A stretch of 64,000 nucleotides of DNA. Origin: a bacterium (GTDB lineage Bacteria > CSSED10-310 > JAFGSJ01). Below are positions 17,837 through 26,172 of this stretch, in pieces. The notes beneath the pieces are model-generated. The model saw only the letters and a list, made by a program, of their open reading frames with translations, was not told where the DNA came from and searched no databases. The stretch is taken from NCBI GenBank assembly GCA_016934675.1, contig JAFGSJ010000051.1, positions 1 through 64,000 on the forward strand, written 5' to 3'. How positions within the stretch are numbered: position 1 is the stretch's first letter; every line of letters starts with the position of its first letter. The translations under genes were made by a program, and so were the position numbers.

Positions 17837-20102
17837 ATGGCTAATGCTCAGACACTTAATTTCACCGCAAATGCTCTCAAGGTTTTAGAAAAAAGGTACC
17901 TGAGAAAGGACGACACCAAAAATGTAATCGAGACACCGCAAGACCTGTTTCAGCGTGTTGCCAATAACATAGCTGAAGCGGAACGTGCCTTTGATTCGAA
18001 TGCTGACGTGGCTAAACACGCGGCGGCATTTATGTCCATTCTCAACGGTCTCTACTTTCTGCCCAATTCACCGACATTGATGAATGCAGGCCGGGACCTT
18101 CAACAACTATCAGCTTGTTTCGTTTTACCCGTCGAAGATTCGATGGAGAGCATTTTCGGTGCTGTCAAGAACACGGCTTTGATCCATAAAAGCGGGGGGG
18201 GGGACCGGGTTTTCATTTTCACGAATCCGGCCCCAGAATGACCTCGTGCGAAGTACCAAAGGGGCTTCATCGGGTCCGATTTCCTTCATGACCGTATTTA
18301 ATGCGGCCACTGAGGTTATCAAACAAGGGGGAACGAGACGAGGCGCAAATATGGGTATTCTCCAGGTGGACCATCCTGACATTGAGGATTTTGTCAAAGC
18401 CAAAAGCACTAACGAACTCTTGACCAATTTCAATATTTCCGTCGCAGTGACCGATGCTTTCATGGAAAGTGTCGAACAGGACCGGGACTTCCCCCTGGTC
18501 AATCCACACAGTAAATGCGTTGAAAAAACGATATCCGCTCGTAAACTGTTCGATCTGATCATTGAACGGGCCTGGTCCAATGGTGAGCCCGGCATAATAT
18601 TTATTGATCAAATTAACCGCTTTAATCCTACTCCTCATATCGGCATGATTGAAAGCACTAATCCCTGTGGTGAACAACCGTTATTGCCCTACGAATCCTG
18701 CAATTTGGGCTCAATCAATTTGGCCCGAATCGTGGCAAATGGCCAGATCGATTGGGATTTATTAGCTGATGTAACCCGTTTGAGTGTGCGTTTTTTGGAC
18801 AATGTGATCGAGATGAACAATTTTCCACTGCCAGAAATCAAGGAGATGACTAGCAATAATCGGAAAATCGGTTTAGGAGTTATGGGTTTTGCTGATTTAT
18901 TGATCGAGTTGGGCATACCGTATAGTTCGGAGCAAGCCCTGGAGGTTGCAGACGAGGTCATGTCCTTTATCAATCGGAGCTCGAAGGAAGCGTCGGAGGA
19001 GTTGGCCTTGATCCGTGGTGCCTTCCCCAATTTTCGGGGAAGTGTCTATGACACCGAAGGCAGGAAGCCTATTCGTAATGCGACCACGACGACCATAGCG
19101 CCGACGGGGACGATAAGTATCGTAGCCAATGCATCGAGTGGAATCGAGCCATTGTTTGCAGTTTCATATATCCGAAAGAACGTCTTGGATGATGATGAAA
19201 TGATCGAGGTCCACCCTCTTTTCGAGCAGGCCATGCGGCAAGAGGGTTTATATTCAGATCAATTGATGCGTGAGATTACCCAGACGGGCAGTATACAGAA
19301 GGTCGAGTCGATCCCTGAGCATATTCGCCGTATTTTTGTGACGGCCCATGATATCACGCCCGATTGGCATATCCGGATGCAGGCCACTTTTCAGAAGCAC
19401 ACGGACAATGCGGTATCTAAGACAGTCAATTTACCGAATCAGGCAACCATTCATGATGTGGAGGAGATATACTGGATGGCGTATCGCCTGGGCTGTAAGG
19501 GTGTAACTGTTTATCGTGATGGCAGTCGAGAGAAACAGGTTTTGAATCTTCAAAAAGCAGAGAAAAAGGTTGCTTCCGAAGAGGACCTGGTCGATAACAA
19601 GAAAGCGCCTCGCCCAATTGAAGTTGTGGGTGTGACCCGTGAGATGTTGACGGGTTGTGGCAAGATATATATAACCATGAACAGTAACGAGCAGGGATTG
19701 TTCGAGGTTTTTGCCAATATGGGCAAAGCGGGTGGCTGTGCTGCCTCACAGACTGAGGCAATCGGACGTCTGGTTTCCCTGGCTTTGCGAAGCGGTATTC
19801 CGGCTACGGCCATTGTTGAAGAACTGATAGGTATAAGCTGTCATCAACCGCTCGGTTTCGGTAAAAATAAAATCCGCTCATGCGCTGACGCTATCGCCAA
19901 GGCGATCCAGATTTTTCTGGAAACGCGTCCCAAGCCGCTGCAGCAGTATTGTGCTCCCCAGGTCGTGACCAATTTTAAGGCCAGCACCAATGGTGACTTG
20001 AATAATCTCTCACGGGGTGCCTGCCCTGAATGTGGCGGGGTGATTGAACACGAGGGGGGCTGTTCGGTCTGCCGATGCTGTGGCTATTCCGAATGTGCCT
20101 GA
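17837..20102 (+). CDS. nrdJ: Class II (B12-dependent) ribonucleotide reductase, frameshifted
   Basis: Adenosylcobalamin-dependent ribonucleotide reductase, making deoxyribonucleotides without oxygen or a radical-generating partner. Two frames encode it: 17837-18241 and 18246-20102. Homology runs across the break if one G is removed from the ten-G run 18194-18203; the joined frame then reads KSGGGTGFSFSRIRPQND. The joined protein would be about 754 residues. Expected active-site residues are C94 and C288 (disulfide pair) and C277 with E279 in NPCGEQ (thiyl site). The C-terminus is a Cys-rich zinc-ribbon tail (CPECGG...CSVCRCCGYSEC). The start has GGGGAGG. Either an indel error or a real frameshift. 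Confidence 0.93.
18194..18203 (+). repeat. G10 homopolymer causing nrdJ frameshift
   Basis: Ten consecutive G bases inside the nrdJ coding region. A nine-G version restores the frame with family-typical sequence. Long poly-G runs are prone to slippage in cells and to miscalling in sequencing, so the tract could be phase-variable or an error. Confidence 0.9.
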
Positions 20103-20156
20103 TTTTCTTTGTGTCCGTACGGGGAAATGTATCGCTGACCAGACACGGGAGGCTCC

Positions 20157-22115
20157 TTGTTTCCAGGTAACTCGAATGGACGTGTTGTTCTTCTGATTAC
20201 TCTGACCATCATCAGTCTGAATAATCTGAGTTGTCAGTCCAAACCGATCGGGTCTGAACAAAGTTGGGAAACAGAAGCTGAGGTATCGAAAAAGCCGGTT
20301 CTGGAGAACGATCCCGGCGTTTTTTTCTGGGAAGATGGCCAGATCGGGGTGACGCCTGATCACCCCATTCCCGTCAACAGCCGAGGGACCTGGACGGTCC
20401 GTTTCACGACCGCGTCACAGACAATTTCTGATAAAGGAAGTATCATATTCATAGTCACACCTTTCTGGGGCTGGTCACCCCCACAGACGACAGATCCGGC
20501 TCGAGAAGGTTACACGACCGTGAATTGTTCGGCCGCCTCGACTCACTTTTCAGTGACGACGCTCGGGGAAAACATGCTGCTCATTATGTTCGGGTCTGCC
20601 GGATTCAAGCCTGGTGATGTTCTGATGATAACATATGGTGACACGTCGAACGGTCAGTACCCCATGGCTCAAGCCCGGGCCGACCGTTTCGCTGAGACCG
20701 CTCCGGTTTTCTTTATCAAGGTGGATGCGACAGGAAAGGGGCAGTATGCTCTGGTCCGCAACACACCAGACATCACAACCACAAGCTTACCGGAAGCCCA
20801 GATTGTGGGGACCTGTCCGACCGAGGTATTAAAAGATCGACCTTTTCGCATTCGATTCGCGGCTGTTGACCGTTATGGTCATTTTAATAGGCAGGCGGTT
20901 GTCTCCTTTCACTTTTATGATCAGCGTGAAGGAATTAATCAAATACTCGAGCTGACCGAGGACAATGCCGGTGTGCTGGAGTTGACTGTGCAATTCCATG
21001 AATCCGGTTGGCATCACCCTTCAATCGCTGACGAATCTGGGACATACCGACGCGAACTCAATCCGGTCCATTGTCTCGAAGCATTACCTCAACAGGCATT
21101 GTTTTGGGGGGACATACACGGTCACTCATCGTTGAGTGACGGCAGTGGCTCAGTGGACGACTATTTCACCTATGCCCGTGATGTGGCTGCCCTGGATTTC
21201 ACCGCCCTGACCGACCATGATTTTCATGGTTTCAAGCCCTTGAAAGGTGAAAACTGGGCATTAACGAAAAAGGCTGTACAACATTACCATCAGGACGGTT
21301 TTTTTGTTGTTTTTCTCGGATATGAATGGACGAGTTGGCGTTTCGGCCACCGCAATGTTTACTATCCCGATACCCAGGGTGAGGTTTTTGCGTGTACCAG
21401 CCCAGACAGCGATACACTGCCTGAATTATGGACTTTGATTGCTCCTTTTGCTGCTTGCACGATTCCACATCATGTCGCTGGAGGTCCAATAGCTGCGGAT
21501 TGGAATTTTCACGATCCGGCACGGGAATGGTTGGTCGAGATATCATCGATCCACGGCACAACGGAAATGCTCGACTGTCCCGGTATGATTTACAAGCCCG
21601 AACCCGGTCATTTCGTCGGGGATGCTTTACTGAAGGGTTATAAGCTCGGGATCATGGCCTCGGGTGACAGTCACGATGGTCGTCCCGGTGCCGAACCACG
21701 GACCGGTGAAATCAGGGGAATGATTGCTCTCCGAGCACCGGTTTTAACACGTCAGGCCCTCTGGCAGAGCATGCAGCATCGCACTGGGTATGGCACATCC
21801 GGGGCCAGGATTTTCCTTGAATTCACGCTGAATGAGCAACCCATGGGCCGGGAACTTGTTTTTTCCAACCCGCACGAGAAGCGGATTATCAAGGCCCAGG
21901 CCGTTGGCCAGCAATACATGGAGGAAATGGTCCTGGTCAAAGACAGCCAGGTCATTGCCCGTGTTTCGGGCCATGACTACGAAGTCAGCCTGGAATATGA
22001 GGATGATGAACCTATTCAAAAAGAACACTTTTATTATGTCCGGGCCCGACAGATGGACGGTCAGATGGCCTGGTCCAGTCCGATCTGGGTCACCAATTCT
22101 TCTGTTACTCCCTGA
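20157..22115 (+). CDS. Exported PHP/DUF3604-domain protein
   Basis: Protein of 652 residues. The N-terminal hydrophobic segment ends in NNLSCQS, a Cys following an SP-like run, so it may be a lipoprotein though the lipobox is not canonical. After an all-beta region, a metal-binding PHP-like domain begins near residue 310. Its motifs are FWGDIHGHSSLSDGSGS, FTALTDHDFHGF, FVVFLGYEWTS, CTIPHHVAGG and IMASGDSHDGRPG. This pattern is DUF3604, of unknown substrate. TTG start with GGGAGG at 20147-20152. It lies 54 bp after nrdJ. Confidence 0.8.
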   Translation: MFPGNSNGRVVLLITLTIISLNNLSCQSKPIGSEQSWETEAEVSKKPVLENDPGVFFWEDGQIGVTPDHPIPVNSRGTWTVRFTTASQTISDKGSIIFIVTPFWGWSPPQTTDPAREGYTTVNCSAASTHFSVTTLGENMLLIMFGSAGFKPGDVLMITYGDTSNGQYPMAQARADRFAETAPVFFIKVDATGKGQYALVRNTPDITTTSLPEAQIVGTCPTEVLKDRPFRIRFAAVDRYGHFNRQAVVSFHFYDQREGINQILELTEDNAGVLELTVQFHESGWHHPSIADESGTYRRELNPVHCLEALPQQALFWGDIHGHSSLSDGSGSVDDYFTYARDVAALDFTALTDHDFHGFKPLKGENWALTKKAVQHYHQDGFFVVFLGYEWTSWRFGHRNVYYPDTQGEVFACTSPDSDTLPELWTLIAPFAACTIPHHVAGGPIAADWNFHDPAREWLVEISSIHGTTEMLDCPGMIYKPEPGHFVGDALLKGYKLGIMASGDSHDGRPGAEPRTGEIRGMIALRAPVLTRQALWQSMQHRTGYGTSGARIFLEFTLNEQPMGRELVFSNPHEKRIIKAQAVGQQYMEEMVLVKDSQVIARVSGHDYEVSLEYEDDEPIQKEHFYYVRARQMDGQMAWSSPIWVTNSSVTP

Positions 22116-22232
22116 TAACAACCATGATTTGTTGCTATTGTCCTGCTGGGTCCCGAAAATACTCTCAATCCGGGATTCGTTGCATTTCTGCTGGTTGTGG
22201 TCTATCAACACTATCTTGACAAGGAATCGATC

Positions 22233-23471
22233 ATGATCCCATCATTTCAGATATTCGATTGCCGCAGCCGGCAGCAGATACGCGAGGCGATCGTTCGGGT
22301 CTTCGATCTCTATCAGGCTGTTCTGCCACGGGACAAAACCGGACTGATACTGCTGAAACCTAATCTTAACAGTCACATGAATGCTTTGACCGGAAATACG
22401 ACCGACCTCAGGCTCTTGGTTGAAATCGTTACCGAACTTCAGAAGCGGGACTATCGAAACATTATTATCGCAGAAGGCTCAAACAGCGGCTTTTATCGGA
22501 ATAACATCAGCGTCATTAACAGACTCAGGGTCGATACAATGGCAGCAGCCCTGGGCGTCGAGGTCTTGGACCTCAATTATACTGAGGGACAGGAGATTGA
22601 ACTTGACCATGGTTTGAAGGGTGAAGCTGCTAAAATCTGTTCCGAAGCTGAATTATTTATTAATGTTCCCAAGATCAAGACCCATTTTGAAGTCGGGATC
22701 ACCGTGTGCTTGAAAAGCCTTATCGGCTGCATGGTCGGTCAAAAGAACAAGAAAAAAATCCATGACAATCTGCCCCGCAATATCCTGAATATCAACCGGG
22801 TCATCAAACCTCACCTCCAGATTATTGACGGCCTGATAGCCATGGAGGGCAACGGCCCAACCCGGGGCACTCCGGTCCTATGTGGAAAAATCATTGCCGG
22901 CCGGGACCCGGTACTGCTCGATTATCTCTGTGCCCGGATAATGGGTATTCCTTTCACGGCCGTGGATTACCTGAAAATCGCCCTGCACGAAAAGCTTTTA
23001 AGTGATCAGGACCGCGGATCAGTCGACTCGCTTGAGTTGGACAGTTGGCCGGCTCCGTTCAAACAAGCCCACAGCAACCTGCTCGTCCGGTTTATCTTTA
23101 ATCATCGTTTTCAACGATATTTTCAGATGATCAGGGCGACGAGTTGGGCGGAAAAACTGTGCTCGTCCAGGTTCGGTGGGAAACTGTTGTATCTATCGGG
23201 TATCAGGCAGGATGTCTTTCTGGCCGATACAACGCATATAGAACGGTTGGTCCACAATCAGGAACGCTGCAAAAAATGCCGGAAATGCGAAGAATATTGC
23301 CCGCTGGGACGAAAGTTGCCCGAAGGCTTCGATCTCACTGATGAAACCTGCCTCCATTGCCTGTATTGCCTCTCGGTCTGCCCTGAACAGGCCATTACCA
23401 TCGCGGGTGACCTCGGTTTCTTCGCAGAACAGGTCCGGCAATATGGTTACCTGATCAGAAAAACCTTATGA
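22233..23471 (+). CDS. DUF362 protein with two [4Fe-4S] ferredoxin motifs
   Basis: Protein of 412 residues. The N-terminal and central part is DUF362 (KTGLILLKPNLNSH, IIIAEGSNSG, LFINVPKIKTHFEVGITVCLKSLIGC). The C-terminus carries two CxxCxxCxxxC clusters (CKKCRKCEEYC and CLHCLYCLSVC), so it should bind two [4Fe-4S] centres and act in electron transfer or as a metalloenzyme. The role of DUF362 is unknown. I place the start at ATG 22233, preceded by AAGGA. No redox partner is adjacent; the DUF3604 gene is 117 bp upstream. Confidence 0.85.
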   Translation: MIPSFQIFDCRSRQQIREAIVRVFDLYQAVLPRDKTGLILLKPNLNSHMNALTGNTTDLRLLVEIVTELQKRDYRNIIIAEGSNSGFYRNNISVINRLRVDTMAAALGVEVLDLNYTEGQEIELDHGLKGEAAKICSEAELFINVPKIKTHFEVGITVCLKSLIGCMVGQKNKKKIHDNLPRNILNINRVIKPHLQIIDGLIAMEGNGPTRGTPVLCGKIIAGRDPVLLDYLCARIMGIPFTAVDYLKIALHEKLLSDQDRGSVDSLELDSWPAPFKQAHSNLLVRFIFNHRFQRYFQMIRATSWAEKLCSSRFGGKLLYLSGIRQDVFLADTTHIERLVHNQERCKKCRKCEEYCPLGRKLPEGFDLTDETCLHCLYCLSVCPEQAITIAGDLGFFAEQVRQYGYLIRKTL

Positions 23472-23482
23472 ACTGGTGCTGA

Positions 23483-23722
23483 TTATTCGGCTACAAACGG
23501 CATCAAGGCTATGTTACGGGCCCGTTTGATTGCCCGGGTCAACGCCCTTTGATGCAGAGCACAGTTGCCGGAAATGCGGCGGGGAATAATCTTACCACGC
23601 TCGGATGTGTAGTAATTTAACGTTTTGATGTCTTTGTAATCAATGGTAAGTTTGTCGACACAAAATCGGCATATTTTCTTTTTCCTTAAACCGGAACGTC
23701 TCTTTTTCGCAATAATAGCCAT
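23483..23722 (-). CDS. rpsR: Ribosomal protein bS18
   Basis: Small-subunit ribosomal protein of 79 residues with the S18 core ([45 protein letters not shown]). It is a Cys-containing type: KICRFC plus SGNC can form a zinc site. AAAGGAG precedes the ATG. The usual neighbours rpsF, ssb and rplI are absent. The gene is convergent with DUF362 and divergent from the Tat-exported gene. Confidence 0.96.
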   Translation of the reverse strand: MAIIAKKRRSGLRKKKICRFCVDKLTIDYKDIKTLNYYTSERGKIIPRRISGNCALHQRALTRAIKRARNIALMPFVAE

Positions 23723-23969
23723 TGGTCATAACTCCTTTCAATCATTATCCAGAGTAATTATGCTTGATTGCTTTTTTCTGTATCCACGAATATGCTACCA
23801 TAATATAGTCATCATAAAAAATCAAGAGTAATATCGTGATTTTTCCTGATTTTCCAGTCATCGGGCCGGTCTGCTCATCAGAATGTCTGAAAAGAACATG
23901 GAGCAAAAAATCGTTGCGGACAGTCTAATGAATAATGTGTTTAGATGCCTTTTAACAGGAGTAACAACC

Positions 23970-25169
23970 ATGGACCCATTCAGAGGAAAAACAATGCTGT
24001 CTCTTTTTAAAGATGATTGTTCTCGAAGAGTATTCATTCAATCGAGCCTGTATGGTGCGGCTCTCGGTTCGCTGTTCGGCAACCCGATTATGAGAGGGAT
24101 GGCCCGGGGAGAGGAGACACAAACCATGCCTGAAATCAAAGCAGTAGTCAGACCGGAAACGCTCTTCGCCGGAATACGTAAACCGATCAAAAAGCGAGCT
24201 GAACTTGAACCGCGGATCGAGCTCCTCAAGAAAACCCTGGGTAATACTATCGAGGGTCCGCTGACCCATATTTTCAGATTCGATACGCCCGTTGATGGTT
24301 ATGACTCGGAAATCGGTTTCCCGGTATGCACAGAAACAAACACAGAGGACATCAAAACACATCGTCTGCGCTCGATGTCATTTTTTTCCGCTCTTCATGA
24401 GGGGCCACTCACAACATTGGGTCAGACAACGACGCGATTGTATGAACATATGAATAAGGTCGGCCTTTCACCTGAACTTGAATTGGTTGAGATTTATCAT
24501 AATTGGACCCCGGACAAACCAAGCGAGATGAAAATCGAGAATATGGCCTCCTATCTTGCCTGGTCCGAAGTCTATCAGCAGCAATTGATCAGGGTCCTGG
24601 GCCGGGAACATGCGGCATCCATCTGGCTAGGTGGAGAAAAAATCTCGCCGTTTACTCTGGTAGACGAACGGGCAAACTGGGTCAAACAGACAATCGATCA
24701 ATTAAAAAAAGTCACGACCGTCGACCAGCAATTTGACATACTTTCCCGCGTGGCCCTGGTAAGACCCAGCGAGGATGTGCTCAAATACAAAGCCATTTAT
24801 GAACAGAACCGGGAGCCTGCCGCTGTTTTCACCGCCCTGAACCAAGCACTCAGCCAGACAAGAACGGGCGGCTTCGTCGACCAACCTCGTCACGACGGCA
24901 AAATCTTACATCTGAGCAAAGTGCCTTACAACGGGGAAGCTTATCAGAAGGCTCAGACCCCGATCGAATTCCGTAAAGCCTACTGTTTCTGTGCTCTCGT
25001 TCGCGAAGCCAGCAATCCGCAGATTGATCCGATTTTCTGCTACAGGGCTGCCGGTTGGGACAGACAATTCTGGGAACCGATCCTGGGTATGACTTTTCAA
25101 AAATGCATCATTACCCATTCCATTTTAAAAGGAGACCGCTTTTGCGCCTGGGATTACCATTTAACCTGA
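23970..25169 (+). CDS. Tat-exported protein with GyrI-like domain
   Basis: Protein of 399 residues with a twin-arginine signal: CSRRVFIQSSLYGAALGSLFG, fitting S/T-R-R-x-F. After it, GPLTTLGQTTTRLYEHMNK and ELELVEIYHNW resemble the GyrI-like effector-binding fold. The C-terminal 85 residues (FCALVREASNPQIDPIFCY, FQKCIITHSILKGDRFCAW) resemble the ATC-hydrolase-like family, with Cys residues that could be catalytic. Both assignments are weak. GyrI-like domains are normally cytoplasmic, so export is unusual. AGGAG at 23957 supports ATG 23970; an upstream in-frame ATG at 23883 would bury the Tat motif. Confidence 0.6.
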   Translation: MDPFRGKTMLSLFKDDCSRRVFIQSSLYGAALGSLFGNPIMRGMARGEETQTMPEIKAVVRPETLFAGIRKPIKKRAELEPRIELLKKTLGNTIEGPLTHIFRFDTPVDGYDSEIGFPVCTETNTEDIKTHRLRSMSFFSALHEGPLTTLGQTTTRLYEHMNKVGLSPELELVEIYHNWTPDKPSEMKIENMASYLAWSEVYQQQLIRVLGREHAASIWLGGEKISPFTLVDERANWVKQTIDQLKKVTTVDQQFDILSRVALVRPSEDVLKYKAIYEQNREPAAVFTALNQALSQTRTGGFVDQPRHDGKILHLSKVPYNGEAYQKAQTPIEFRKAYCFCALVREASNPQIDPIFCYRAAGWDRQFWEPILGMTFQKCIITHSILKGDRFCAWDYHLT

Positions 25170-25173
25170 CGCT

Positions 25174-26031
25174 TTATTTATTTTCCTTTCGAGCGATTTC
25201 TTGGCTGATAGCTTCCATGAAGCCCTGCTCCGAACTGATCTGAAATATTTTGCCGTTGATCAGGACAGTGGGTACTCCACGAATACCAAGATCACGCCCA
25301 TCTCGAATGTCACGCTGGACTATGTCGTTCAGGGCCGGGTCCTGACGGTCTTTATTGAACTGGTCCAGATTGAGTCCGAGTTTCTGGGCGATCTCGGTCA
25401 GTTTTTCTTCGTTGAGGACCTTGGCATTGGCGTAAAGTTCCTTGTGAAACGGCCCGAATTTTCCCTGACGACCGGCAGCAAGCGCCGCGAGGGCAGCCTC
25501 CAGCGAAAACTGATGCGATTGCAATGGGAAATGTTTCACCACGAGTTTGACGGTGTCGGGATATTTGGTCAAGACCTGTTCGAGGAGCTGACTGAGTCGT
25601 GCGCAGTAAGGGCACTTATATTCGCTGAAAACAGCGATAACCACAGGGGCATTGTCCGGTCCAAGGTATGGCAGTAAAGAGAGATCAAGCTGATAGACTA
25701 TTTCGTAAGAGATCAGCTTGATCATTTTTTCGGATGTACTGGAGAGTACGAGTGTATTGCTTTCGTCAGCCAGATCTACCCGGTCAAAACGCGGTCCGAT
25801 CGGTATGCGCCCGGTCACGGTTTTTGAACTGGGATCGAATTGTAAAATCTCGCCTTTAGTCAGAATAAAAACGACCTTACCATCTCGAGAAGCTACGATG
25901 TCCAAGGGTTTGGCACCAAGATCGAAACCACCGATTTCAGTCCATTCCAGTTCAGCGAAAACCGTAGTGTCGACAAAGAAAACAGTGGTAAAAATGATTA
26001 CACATGAGAGCACGAACCACAGGTTTTTCAT
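25174..26031 (-). CDS. DsbA-like thiol oxidoreductase, periplasmic
   Basis: Protein of 285 residues. Sec signal peptide (MKNLWFVLSCVIIFTTVFFV), then about 95 residues of beta-repeat like a propeller blade (GAKPLDIVASRDGKVVFILT). A DsbA/DsbG thioredoxin fold with CPYC follows (VVIAVFSEYKCPYCARL) and cis-Pro GVPTVLI. In the family this introduces or isomerises disulfides, or supports protein folding at the envelope. GGGGG precedes ATG 26031; ATG 26082 is disfavoured because it hides the signal. The stop is 4 bp from the convergent stop of the Tat-exported gene. Confidence 0.85.
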   Translation of the reverse strand: MKNLWFVLSCVIIFTTVFFVDTTVFAELEWTEIGGFDLGAKPLDIVASRDGKVVFILTKGEILQFDPSSKTVTGRIPIGPRFDRVDLADESNTLVLSSTSEKMIKLISYEIVYQLDLSLLPYLGPDNAPVVIAVFSEYKCPYCARLSQLLEQVLTKYPDTVKLVVKHFPLQSHQFSLEAALAALAAGRQGKFGPFHKELYANAKVLNEEKLTEIAQKLGLNLDQFNKDRQDPALNDIVQRDIRDGRDLGIRGVPTVLINGKIFQISSEQGFMEAISQEIARKENK

Positions 26032-26172
26032 AAAGCCCCCTTCTGATATGGCGTTTCGATGGTCATTCCAGTAACTGAGCATAACACAGTTGAACCGTTT
26101 CGGGTCCTTAGCAAAAAAGAGTATTGCCGAGTTCTGGTAAATACTGTTACATTATAGGCGCTCCGTGCAGAA

